DNA from: an uncultured Paenibacillaceae bacterium
Lineage (GTDB): Bacteria; Bacillota; Bacilli; Aneurinibacillales; Aneurinibacillaceae
Reading direction: 5' to 3'
Assembly (NCBI GenBank): GCA_937874515.1
Contig: CALNBV010000114.1
Span: 1 to 15,861, forward strand
Length of the DNA: 15,861 nucleotides
Shown here piece by piece: positions 1-6,345 of the stretch (its first letter is position 1; the number at the start of each line of letters is the position of its first letter). Below the pieces are notes generated by a model. It was not told the origin of the DNA, made no database searches, and was given only the letters and a program-made list of their open reading frames with translations. The position numbers and the translations under genes are program-made.

Positions 1-349
1 TGATGGCATAAACGATATTGATTACTTCGTCGGGGAGAAATTTGGAACCATATCCCCCCGCGAAGCTGCCTAAGACAATGGCTGTACCCATGTAAGCTAC
101 CAATTTGCCGTGAATAAACCCGCCCTTTTTAAACACAAACATGGCAGCCAGTGTGGAAAAGAAGACCTGAACAGCACTAATAGCTGAAACCTCTTGTGCC
201 GTAAAGGCTGTAAATCCTAACAGGGGCGGAATATACAGAAGCATTGGATATTTAATAATGGCACCGCCAATACCCACCATTCCCGATAGAGCAGATCCAA
301 AAGCTCCAATTAAAAAAAGCAGAATGATAAAATCGATTCCAGATTCCAT
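1..349 (-). CDS. TauE/SafE-family membrane exporter (C-terminal part cut by window edge)
   Basis: Reading the minus strand from the ATG at 347-349 gives an open frame of 116 codons running off the window. The N-terminus is a hydrophobic helix followed by a small-residue motif, SGMVGIGGAIIKYP, typical of the TauE/SafE (DUF81) family, where paired half-repeats carry a GxGGG-like loop. A second helix (TAQEVSAISAVQVFFSTLAAM) and a third (GTAIVLGSFAGGYGSKFLP) follow. Family members move small anions such as sulfite, taurine breakdown products or thiosulfate across the membrane. A ribosome binding site (AAGGGGA) lies about 9 nt before the ATG. The gene sits 15 nt after the DUF1641 gene and is the last visible gene of the TusA-SQR operon, so export of an oxidised sulfur compound is the natural guess. 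The family call is solid; the substrate is inferred from context. Confidence 0.88.
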   Translation of the reverse strand, partial: MESGIDFIILLFLIGAFGSALSGMVGIGGAIIKYPMLLYIPPLLGFTAFTAQEVSAISAVQVFFSTLAAMFVFKKGGFIHGKLVAYMGTAIVLGSFAGGYGSKFLPDEVINIVYAI

Positions 350-364
350 GGAGAAAATCCCCTT

Positions 365-970
365 CTACTTTGTGTTTGATTTTGATAGATTACCTAAAAG
401 GGTTACCCCAAAATGCATGGCCTGCTGAACTTCTTGCTTTTTGAGGAGACCCAGGATCTTCAACATGGAAAGTTGTGTAGGTTCCTCATTTTCTATATCC
501 TGAACCGTTTTTTCAACGGCAGATACTAGTTTTGGTGTGCTTTTCACTAGGGATGAGGAAAGGAGTTGGTCCCCCATTTCTAGCAGGGGAAGGGCGGTCT
601 CCGTCATATGTTTAATGCTGTTCTCTGTTAAGGAATCGGTCACAATGCCAATTGCCTGCCCTAGCTCTAACAATTTATCCAGGGACCCGTTTTTCTCCAG
701 AACACCTACTTTGTCTAAAAGAGATACGAGAACATCGGATTTTTCAATGAGCACATCCAGCAATTTGGGTAACCGCTCATCTTCCACAACTGTTAATAGA
801 TTAGAAGCTTTTTCTAGCTTACTCATGGTATGGGCAATGGTTTCTTCGGACATGGTATCGCCCACAAGTTTGATTAAATTAAGAGTCCGTACAAGGACAG
901 GCAACATCTCAACGAATTCCGACTGCAGTTCAGGACTTACCCCGGGAAAAACTTTTGCTTGAGCCCTCAT
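365..970 (-). CDS. DUF1641-family protein, SQR-associated
   Basis: A 201-residue soluble, almost entirely helical protein rich in Leu, Lys and Glu, with no signal peptide or membrane helix. The C-terminal stretch, MLKILGLLKKQEVQQAMHFG followed by a short basic tail, matches the hallmark end of DUF1641 (YjgD-like) proteins, in which a late helix reads L-K-x-x-E-V-Q-x-x-L/M-x-F. In Bacillales these proteins are commonly encoded beside sulfide:quinone oxidoreductases or formate dehydrogenases; their biochemical role is not established. The ribosome binding site GGGAGGAGGGG before the ATG at 970 is very strong. Spacing to SQR (15 nt) and to the TauE gene (15 nt) shows a single operon. It may be an accessory or membrane-docking partner of SQR, but that is inference only. 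Confidence 0.85.
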   Translation of the reverse strand: MRAQAKVFPGVSPELQSEFVEMLPVLVRTLNLIKLVGDTMSEETIAHTMSKLEKASNLLTVVEDERLPKLLDVLIEKSDVLVSLLDKVGVLEKNGSLDKLLELGQAIGIVTDSLTENSIKHMTETALPLLEMGDQLLSSSLVKSTPKLVSAVEKTVQDIENEEPTQLSMLKILGLLKKQEVQQAMHFGVTLLGNLSKSNTK

Positions 971-985
971 ATTGTCCCCTCCTCC

Positions 986-2125
986 CTACATAATTCCTTT
1001 TAAGTTCACCCAGTGCATATTGTTGTACCCTACTTTTCCATAGTGAACCATTTTGGAAGGTGTCACTGGTTTGGGGGGATTTTCATAGGCAAAGGAAATA
1101 TAGGTCGCTTTATCTAAACCGGTTTCAATGAAACAGAACACTTTTCCGCTATATTTCTTATTTCCTTCCCCACCACGCAATTTATCAATGAGATTCTCTG
1201 CCAGGATTTCCGATTCAAAGTGGGCGGTGGAGCCCGCTTTACTAATAGGCAAGTTGGTGGCATCCCCAATCACAAAAATAGATTCATGATTTTCAAGGTT
1301 TAATTGATGACGATCCGTAGGAAGCCAATTGTCTCCATCCCCAAATCCGCTCTTTTCAATAATTTGGGCACCTTTGTGGGGAGGAATGGCTACTAGCAAA
1401 TCGAAGGGAAGCCTGCGTCCGTCCATACTGAGAAGTTCCTTGGTTTTTGTATCCACGGAATCCATGAAAAAGAAGGTTTCTATGTTAATATTCCGCTCTT
1501 CAAATTCCCTGGTTGCCAGTTCAGCAACGGATGCTGTTCCATAAGGCCCAGCAAGAGGATAAGCATAGGTTATTTCTGTTTCTTTGCGAATTCCCTGTTT
1601 TCGTACCCAATCCTCAAACATCATCACGAATTCAAGGGGAGCCACAGGGCATTTATGAGGAAGTCCCACAGCTACGACCACTCGACCGCCCTTAAATTTT
1701 TTCATTTCTTCCTGAAGTTTCAGGGCTGAATCCATTGTGAAAAACATATGGCCTGCTTCTTCTAAACCGGGGATTTGTACAGGTTGAGGATGGGAACCCG
1801 TCGCTAAAATGAGATAATCATAAGATAATGTTTTTCCTGATTTTAAGGTCACAGCTTTTTGCTGTTCTTTAATTTCTGTTGCCGTATCAAGGATGATCTT
1901 GATTTTGGGATCCATTACATCTTGAATGGGACGAACAATTTCTTCAGGACGTTTTAATTGAAAAGGGATGTATAAGAAACCTGGTTGATAAACATGGTAA
2001 TCTTTTTCACTAACCACGGTAATTTCTACAGAACGTTCATCTAACTCCTTTGTCAGCCCTTTTGCAAGTTTGTTGGCCAGCATGGTGCCCGCTGTACCTC
2101 CACCAATAATGAGTAATTTTTTCAT
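986..2125 (-). CDS. sqr: Sulfide:quinone oxidoreductase (FAD flavoprotein)
   Basis: A 379-residue flavoprotein that would oxidise sulfide to sulfane sulfur and pass electrons to membrane quinone. The N-terminal Rossmann motif LLIIGGGTAGTMLAN (residues 4-18) binds FAD; LILATG (105-110) and the second FAD motif FVIGDAT (284-290) follow in the usual order. There are only two cysteines, C159 in PHKCP and C331 in VFCFIETG, which fits the redox pair that bridges sulfur in SQRs; the third cysteine seen in type I enzymes is absent. The C-terminus is amphipathic (YGKVGYNNMHWVNLKGIM), as expected for peripheral membrane docking. The start at 2125 is chosen because AAGGGAGATGGGG precedes it; an upstream in-frame ATG at 2164 would add 13 residues not typical of the family. 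It lies 85 nt after the TusA-like gene and 15 nt before DUF1641. Confidence 0.93.
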   Translation of the reverse strand: MKKLLIIGGGTAGTMLANKLAKGLTKELDERSVEITVVSEKDYHVYQPGFLYIPFQLKRPEEIVRPIQDVMDPKIKIILDTATEIKEQQKAVTLKSGKTLSYDYLILATGSHPQPVQIPGLEEAGHMFFTMDSALKLQEEMKKFKGGRVVVAVGLPHKCPVAPLEFVMMFEDWVRKQGIRKETEITYAYPLAGPYGTASVAELATREFEERNINIETFFFMDSVDTKTKELLSMDGRRLPFDLLVAIPPHKGAQIIEKSGFGDGDNWLPTDRHQLNLENHESIFVIGDATNLPISKAGSTAHFESEILAENLIDKLRGGEGNKKYSGKVFCFIETGLDKATYISFAYENPPKPVTPSKMVHYGKVGYNNMHWVNLKGIM

Positions 2126-2210
2126 TGCCCCATCTCCCTTCATAATGGTAATCTGCCAAAACAAATGGATTGCGCAAAAAATGCTCTAAGTTGAATGGTG
2201 ATCTTGCATA

Positions 2211-2447
2211 TTATTTAATTTGAACAAGCAAACGATAGGCTGTCCCTTCATCTGGCTCTTCGCCTAAAAAGAGATGGCCCATTTTTTTCGCCCAGGCAGG
2301 CACATCTTTTCTTGATCCTTGCTCGTTGGTTAACAATTGCAGAATTGTTCCAGATTCAGCCACTTTCGCTGCTTTCATTAATTCTAATAAAGGTCCAGGA
2401 CAAAACGCCCCTCTTGCATCCACTAACACTTTTTTCGTCATTTCCAT
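2211..2447 (-). CDS. TusA-like sulfurtransferase
   Basis: A 78-residue protein with the TusA/SirA/YedF fold signature near the N-terminus: VDARGAFCPGPLLELMKA, with the sulfur-carrying cysteine at residue 16 in CPGPL. The rest fits the family (GTILQLLTNEQGSRKDVPAW and a hydrophobic final strand, AYRLLVQIK). TusA proteins accept a sulfane sulfur as a persulfide and relay it. As first gene of the operon ahead of SQR, it is a good candidate to take SQR-derived sulfane sulfur. The start at 2447 is preferred because GAAGGGGTGGGG sits just before it; an ATG at 2474 has no good site, and one at 2441 (MTKK) is also possible. Family assignment is secure; the exact sulfur donor and acceptor are inferred. 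Confidence 0.9.
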   Translation of the reverse strand: MEMTKKVLVDARGAFCPGPLLELMKAAKVAESGTILQLLTNEQGSRKDVPAWAKKMGHLFLGEEPDEGTAYRLLVQIK

Positions 2448-2513
2448 TACCCCACCCCTTCGTAAGATAATCACTATTTACACTTGTATTGTATTAGTAA
2501 ACGCTTACACCAT

Positions 2514-2543
2514 ACCATAGGGGGTTACCCCTATCATTGTCAC
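2514..2543 (-). promoter_or_regulatory. Probable sigma-A promoter of the tusA-sqr operon
   Basis: On the minus strand GTGACA (2538-2543) and TATGGT (2514-2519) are separated by 18 nt and lie about 70 nt before the tusA start. The -35 differs from TTGACA at one base and the -10 matches TATAAT at four of six. The spacer is occupied by the G-run/C-run palindrome, the position expected for repressor control. Predicted by eye only. Confidence 0.5.
2517..2534. promoter_or_regulatory. Palindromic operator candidate, CsoR/CstR-like
   Basis: ATAGGGGGTTACCCCTAT is an inverted repeat with two perfect 7-bp arms (ATAGGGG and CCCCTAT) around a 4-nt centre. G-run/C-run palindromes flanked by TA-rich ends are characteristic operators of the CsoR/RcnR/CstR repressor family, and CstR members control sulfide-detoxification operons with TusA, SQR and TauE genes. 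It sits between the -35 and -10 of the operon promoter. No regulator gene is visible in the window, so the identity of the binding protein is inferred. Confidence 0.55.
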
Positions 2544-2695
2544 AATTTTGTAAAAATTAAAACTATTAAAAGGGGTTTCTATTAAATACCTATGTAACTT
2601 TTTACAATTTCGCAAACTAAACTTATTTTTTTTCAAAAATACCTCCAAAAATTTCAACATTTCCTGTATTATATTATAGAAAAATAAACCTTCTG

Positions 2696-2724
2696 TTACT
2701 TAATTATGGTATTTATGCTATTAT
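2696..2724 (+). promoter_or_regulatory. Candidate promoter of the repeat surface-protein gene
   Basis: An extended -10, TGCTATTAT (2716-2724), is preceded at 17 nt by TTACTT (2696-2701), a weak -35. An extended TGn motif can compensate for a poor -35. It lies about 46 nt before the start codon, leaving room for the strong AGAGGAGGAA ribosome binding site at 2754-2763. Confidence 0.4.
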
Positions 2725-2770
2725 GATAGGGAGTAATAGAAGCTAGATTAATCAGAGGAGGAATTTTTTT

Positions 2771-3556
2771 ATGTCTAAAGCAACAAAAACTATTAAAATT
2801 GTTGGCCTTGCAACCGTGTTAACTGTTGGTATGGCTAGCTCTGCATTCGCTGCAGAAAGCAAAGCTTCTGGCGGAGTGTTAGGACTTGGGGTTAACTTAT
2901 TGTCCAGCGGTAACAGCTCAGCTACTAGCAACAACCAATTAGCAGGTATCAGTATTAATGCCCTTTCTAACGGTGGCACTGCTGATAGCTCTAAAGGACT
3001 TATCGGTGTTGCAGGGAATGTTCTCTCCAATGGCGGTACTGCTAAAGGTGAAGGAGATATCGTTAGTGGTGGCTTAAATGTTCTTTCTAACGGTGGAGAA
3101 GCAAAAGGTACTGGTTTAGTAGGAGCTGGCGCTAATGTTCTTTCTAACGGCGGCAAAGCTACTGGTTCTGGTGTTGTAGGCGCTGGCGCTAATGTTCTTT
3201 CTAGCGGCGGAGAAGCTACTGGTTCTGGTTTAGTTGGCGTTGGCGGAAACGTTCTTTCTAGCGGCGGAAAAGCTACTGGTACTGGTGCAGTTGGCGCAGG
3301 CTTAAACGTTCTTTCTAGTGGCGGAGAAGCTACTGGTAATGGTCCTATTGGAATTGGTGCAAACATCGGTGGCACTGGTGGCGGAAACCAACCTGGTGAC
3401 AAACCAGCTGACAAACCTGCAGACAAACCTGGTACTGGTGGAGATAAATTACCAGATACTGCTACTCGCAACGTTCTTATGGTTGTAATCGGAACTGCTC
3501 TTGCTGCTGCTGGCGCATTAGTACTTCGCCCAGTAAGAAGAATTTTCGGAAACTAA
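2771..3556 (+). CDS. Secreted glycine-rich 19-residue-repeat surface protein with LPDTA sorting signal
   Basis: A 261-residue exported protein of no family I recognise. Residues 1-27 form a signal peptide (basic start, hydrophobic core, AFA cleavage site). Residues 33-205 are tandem repeats: an asparagine in N-V-L-S-[NS]-G-G recurs at 42, 63, 83, 103, 122, 141, 160, 179 and 198, exactly 19 residues apart for the last five intervals, with consensus [LV]-V-G-x-G-x-N-V-L-S-x-G-G-x-A-x-G-x-G. A proline-rich stalk follows (GDKPADKPADKPG), then LPDTA (227-231), a hydrophobic helix (235-251) and the basic tail RPVRR. This is a cell-wall sorting signal; LPxTA is the motif favoured by class D sortases, and such a sortase is encoded 6 nt downstream. 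The regular repeat suggests a beta-solenoid or stacked-strand fibre, which is inference. AGAGGAGGAA precedes the ATG. Confidence 0.9.
   Translation: MSKATKTIKIVGLATVLTVGMASSAFAAESKASGGVLGLGVNLLSSGNSSATSNNQLAGISINALSNGGTADSSKGLIGVAGNVLSNGGTAKGEGDIVSGGLNVLSNGGEAKGTGLVGAGANVLSNGGKATGSGVVGAGANVLSSGGEATGSGLVGVGGNVLSSGGKATGTGAVGAGLNVLSSGGEATGNGPIGIGANIGGTGGGNQPGDKPADKPADKPGTGGDKLPDTATRNVLMVVIGTALAAAGALVLRPVRRIFGN
2867..3385 (+). repeat. Tandem in-frame repeats of about 57 bp (19 codons)
   Basis: The central part of the surface-protein gene consists of about eight tandem units. Early units are degenerate (spacings of 21, 20 and 20 codons), then five successive spacings are exactly 19 codons (57 bp) from about 3077 on. 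A recurring core, AATGTTCTTTCTAACGGCGG and close variants, encodes NVLSNGG. Later units are more alike at DNA level than early ones, suggesting recent duplication or gene conversion at the 3' end of the array. Confidence 0.88.
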
Positions 3557-3562
3557 TAAAGA

Positions 3563-4171
3563 ATGTACCAGGGAAATATCAATAATTCTTCACCCTTATT
3601 GAAGCGAATTGTAGGGTTTTTACCTGCTTTGTTTATCCTTGCAGGAATAACAATTGTAGGTATCTACGGGTGGAGTTACTTGCGACAAACGCTATTTCTC
3701 AATTACATAGATACACCTGTTTATCAACCTACTAGCTTTAGTAAGGATCAGTTATGGAAGCCCACCCCCCAGGCTGGCAGCAAAATTGGAGATTTAATAT
3801 TTCCCTCCCTGGACTTAAATGTACGTGTTGTTCAGGGAACCGAAAAGGACGAACTAACACAGGGGGTGGGCCACTACAAGGATAGTGCTCTGCCCGGCCA
3901 AAATGGAAACGTCTATTTAGCTGGTCACAGAGATACTGTGTTCGTTAAACTTAAGGACCTCAAGAAGGGGGAACAAATTCATTTTGCTACCCCTTATGGT
4001 ACTTATGTTTATGAAGTAACAGGGTTCAAGATTGTATCACCAACAGACACCTGGGTATTAAAACCAACCAACTATGAAACGTTGACTTTACAGACTTGCT
4101 ATCCATTTACTTACATCGGTTCAGCTCCGGATCGGTATGTGGTATTTACTAAGTTTGTTTCTCAGAAATAA
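3563..4171 (+). CDS. Class D-like sortase (cysteine transpeptidase)
   Basis: A 202-residue membrane-tethered sortase. A short cytoplasmic N-terminus precedes a membrane helix (about residues 14-37), then the sortase beta-barrel with catalytic H122 in LAGHRDT, C179 in LQTCYPF and R191 in APDRYVV. The motif set and length fit class D. Sortases cleave the sorting signal between Thr and the next residue and join the substrate to cell-wall peptide. The partner is almost certainly the adjacent LPDTA protein, 6 nt upstream. The site before the ATG is weak (AATAAAGA), so translation may depend on coupling to the upstream stop, keeping sortase output below that of its substrate. A strong terminator follows, making this a two-gene unit. 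Confidence 0.93.
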   Translation: MYQGNINNSSPLLKRIVGFLPALFILAGITIVGIYGWSYLRQTLFLNYIDTPVYQPTSFSKDQLWKPTPQAGSKIGDLIFPSLDLNVRVVQGTEKDELTQGVGHYKDSALPGQNGNVYLAGHRDTVFVKLKDLKKGEQIHFATPYGTYVYEVTGFKIVSPTDTWVLKPTNYETLTLQTCYPFTYIGSAPDRYVVFTKFVSQK

Positions 4172-4179
4172 ATGAATTT

Positions 4180-4222
4180 AAAATCCGATTCTTCCTTTAA
4201 CAGGGATGAATCGGATTTTTTT
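4180..4222 (+). terminator. Rho-independent terminator after the sortase gene
   Basis: The arms AAATCCGATTC (4181-4191) and GAATCGGATTT (4208-4218) pair perfectly around a 16-nt loop, followed by a T run to 4222. The hairpin starts about 10 nt after the sortase stop and ends the surface-protein/sortase transcript. Confidence 0.88.
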
Positions 4223-4322
4223 ATACTATAAGGGCAACTAAGTAACGCCAGGCTTTCTTTATATTTTAATAGACGTCCAATCAATTTCATTTGTTGCATT
4301 ACCCCTATAATAATAGTAATAA

Positions 4323-5081
4323 TTAGTCCTTTACCGTGTCCATGGCCTCACGCACAGCATGAACGAAAGCCCAAAACCTGGGTGTGGTACTTTCTTTCCG
4401 TCCGGAAATCGTGTTATTTGTAAAAAAACTATTTCTTAAAGGTGTACTTAATTCTATTTGTACGCCCATTCCTAGAGAGGTTCGATTTGCAATATTCCTT
4501 TTATCATTCCCAGCAATGGCTGATGGTGGAGATTGAACAATAAATCCTTTTTTTATTAACTTTTGCGTAATGGTCTCTTTTAAAGCATCGTCTAGTCCGC
4601 CTATATAAAGGATTTCAGCGTTATCTGGCAATCCAAAACCTTTCGGATTAAATCCATGGTAAGAAACTGCACGTTTAGATTGCTGTATAATTCCAATGGC
4701 TATTGGATCATCAAAATTAGTAGATGTAACATGAAGTCTACCATTTTCCCCTGAAGGTAATGTTGATTCAAATAAATAGTAGGCATGTTTGCTGCCTTTT
4801 AAAGGTTTCATCGTTGTAGGATGAAAACCAGCTGTAGCAATTGCCAATTCACTAGTACCTGTTTCCATTTCTCCACCATGAATAGAGATTACGGTTTTAT
4901 TTGTCCAATTATTCCTCTTCCATCTACGCTCGTATGTACCTGTATTGCTTCCAGCTTTCCCCTCACATTCATAAATGGCCAATTCTTGATAATCCCTGTA
5001 TCTTTCTTCACCTGACACCTTCATTCCCCCCACAAATAATAACAGGCACATTTTAAGGGAAATCAGTAATTTCTTTTTCAT
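4323..5081 (-). CDS. Secreted poly-gamma-glutamate hydrolase family protein (PghP-like, DUF867)
   Basis: A 252-residue protein with a signal peptide (MKKK, hydrophobic core, likely cut near VSG-EE at residue 24). The mature part matches the phage-derived PghP / Bacillus YmaC-YoqZ-YndL family (PF05908), zinc-dependent hydrolases of poly-gamma-glutamate. Visible signatures are ISIHGGEMETGTSELA (residues 65-80; H68 and E73 are likely zinc ligands), VSYHGF (H142) and LGMGVQIELS (E210, likely catalytic). The protein would degrade gamma-linked glutamate capsule or released polymer outside the cell. GGGAGGATTGGG precedes the ATG at 5081. It appears monocistronic, convergent to the sortase gene and downstream of yhaM on the same strand. 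No polymer synthesis gene is visible here, so own capsule versus scavenging cannot be decided. Confidence 0.88.
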   Translation of the reverse strand: MKKKLLISLKMCLLLFVGGMKVSGEERYRDYQELAIYECEGKAGSNTGTYERRWKRNNWTNKTVISIHGGEMETGTSELAIATAGFHPTTMKPLKGSKHAYYLFESTLPSGENGRLHVTSTNFDDPIAIGIIQQSKRAVSYHGFNPKGFGLPDNAEILYIGGLDDALKETITQKLIKKGFIVQSPPSAIAGNDKRNIANRTSLGMGVQIELSTPLRNSFFTNNTISGRKESTTPRFWAFVHAVREAMDTVKD

Positions 5082-5200
5082 CCCAATCCTCCCATAGATG
5101 AATGTTATCTGTTATTTTTCAACAAAGACGAAACATTTATGTAACGTATGTCTGAGGAAACATATTTATTTTTATTAATAAGCATCCTTATTGAAATTTT

Positions 5201-5246
5201 AAAGGCTAGCACCAATCCTAAAAGGAAAAGTACTAGCCTTTATTTT
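5201..5246. terminator. Hairpin downstream of yhaM, probable terminator
   Basis: AAAGGCTAG (5201-5209) and CTAGCCTTT (5233-5241) form a perfect 9-bp inverted repeat just after the yhaM stop on the minus strand. The minus-strand side is followed by TTTAAAATTT rather than a clean T run; the plus-strand side has TATTTTTAT. It may separate yhaM from the poly-gamma-glutamate hydrolase gene. Confidence 0.6.
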
Positions 5247-5256
5247 TATAGCTAAT

Positions 5257-6204
5257 TTATAATTTCCCTTGCTGTTTATAAACCCTTCGTGATAATGTCC
5301 ATACTTGATCTGACATGGTTCCTGGTTCTGTATTGTCTAGAGCATGTTTAAAATCATACATATGAGCATCAATAATATCCAGATGGTGTAGCATTTCAGC
5401 TTCGGGGATCATGGGGCTCTTCGGACTTCCCCACTCCCCTTTATAATGATGGCTTAAAATTAAGTGTTGCAAAAGCAATATAATTTCTTCATCTGCGCCA
5501 ATATCTGTCGCGATTTTATCTACCATTTTTATTCCTTGTACGATATGACCCAATAATTGTCCCTCAATGGTATAGTTCGAAACGATACCAAGTTCATTGG
5601 CTTCCATTTCACTTAATTTGGCTAAGTCATGGAGAATAACCCCCGCAAATAGTAAATCTTTATTAAGGAATGAATAGATTTCTTGCATCTTTTCAGCTGC
5701 CTGTAGCATAGTCATAATATGATAGAGCCATCCAGAACGAATAGAATGATGATTCTTTTGGGCAGCAGGGTAATATAGTAGTTTATCTCTGTTTTCCATG
5801 ATTAATTGATTGATGATACATTTAATATCCGGATGTTGAATTTGATTTACGTAGTCCATGATTATACTTAGCATATATTCTGGATCGAATGGTGCTGATG
5901 GTACATAGTCAGACAATTCAACCCCATCCTCATTGATTACAGGCCGAATTAAATCAATATTTAATTGCAGATTGCCATTCCATTCTTTCGTTAATCCCCG
6001 AACTTTAATTAACATATTGGCTTGATAGGTTTGTTCATGTTCTTCTGAGGCATCCCATAATTTAGCGTTAATTTCGCCAGTTTTATCACATAATAGGAAA
6101 TCCATAAACTTTTTATTATTGCTTGCTGTTTTCGTTTCGCATTTTTTTACGAGGAAGAATCCTGTAATTTGATCCAAGTTTTGAAATTGATTAATTGTTT
6201 TCAT
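5257..6204 (-). CDS. yhaM: 3'-5' exoribonuclease YhaM
   Basis: A 315-residue cytoplasmic protein with the YhaM architecture: an N-terminal OB-fold (about residues 10-95, with KKFMDFLLCDKTGEINAKLW) followed by an HD-domain nuclease (about 150-300). HD-type metal ligands are visible as H162 in YHIMTM, the H192-D193 pair in AGVILHDLAKLSE, H220 and H252/H253 in LSHHYKGEWGS. Length matches the B. subtilis protein (about 314 residues). YhaM removes nucleotides from RNA 3' ends and contributes to trimming and turnover of mRNA. GGTAGGGGGAG precedes the ATG. It appears to be a single-gene unit between hairpins at 5201 and 6284. Confidence 0.95.
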   Translation of the reverse strand: MKTINQFQNLDQITGFFLVKKCETKTASNNKKFMDFLLCDKTGEINAKLWDASEEHEQTYQANMLIKVRGLTKEWNGNLQLNIDLIRPVINEDGVELSDYVPSAPFDPEYMLSIIMDYVNQIQHPDIKCIINQLIMENRDKLLYYPAAQKNHHSIRSGWLYHIMTMLQAAEKMQEIYSFLNKDLLFAGVILHDLAKLSEMEANELGIVSNYTIEGQLLGHIVQGIKMVDKIATDIGADEEIILLLQHLILSHHYKGEWGSPKSPMIPEAEMLHHLDIIDAHMYDFKHALDNTEPGTMSDQVWTLSRRVYKQQGKL

Positions 6205-6283
6205 TTGTTCTCCCCCTACCTTTTGTTTAAGTTTATTTTACTATATTTCAACATAACAATATTGTGTGGAAAATGCTTTAAAT

Positions 6284-6321
6284 GAAAAATAGCCTGGACC
6301 CTATTTTAAAGGGGCCTGGCT
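6284..6321 (-). terminator. Terminator after the DUF2185 gene
   Basis: On the minus strand AGCCAGGCCCC and GGGTCCAGGCT form an 11-position stem with two mismatches, followed by ATTTTT. It lies about 25 nt after the DUF2185 stop and upstream of the yhaM promoter region, ending the 7779-6346 gene cluster. Confidence 0.7.
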
Positions 6322-6345
6322 GAATCATACTGGAAATAATAAAAG

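Larger units (their letters stand above)
2448..2770. other. Divergent intergenic region between sulfide operon and surface-protein gene
   Basis: This 323-nt AT-rich stretch separates the minus-strand tusA-sqr operon from the plus-strand surface-protein gene. It holds the operon promoter and palindrome (2514-2543) and a candidate plus-strand promoter near 2696-2724. The middle part, about 2545-2690, is T/A-rich with no coding frame or convincing hairpin that I can support. Confidence 0.7.

Noticed and set aside
537..962. Plus-strand open frame of 141 codons opposite DUF1641
   Set aside because: It is antisense to a well-supported gene, has no family resemblance, and its composition is that of a shadow frame.
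2867..3385. Possible CRISPR array because of regular repeats
   Set aside because: The periodicity is a 57-bp in-frame protein repeat without distinct unique spacers, inside a signal-peptide-bearing coding region.
2752..3471. Long minus-strand open frame of 239 codons opposite the repeat surface-protein gene, proline-rich and repetitive
   Set aside because: It is the mirror of the glycine-rich repeats (Gly/Ala codons read as Pro/Ala), has no good ribosome binding site, and the plus frame has a signal peptide, sorting signal and sortase partner.
4223..4322. Intergenic stretch after the sortase terminator as a possible small RNA
   Set aside because: No promoter plus terminator pair or stable fold is visible beyond the terminator already listed.
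5130..5185. Two GAAACAT direct repeats upstream of the poly-gamma-glutamate hydrolase gene
   Set aside because: They are short, AT-rich and not arranged around a recognisable promoter; too weak to call an operator.
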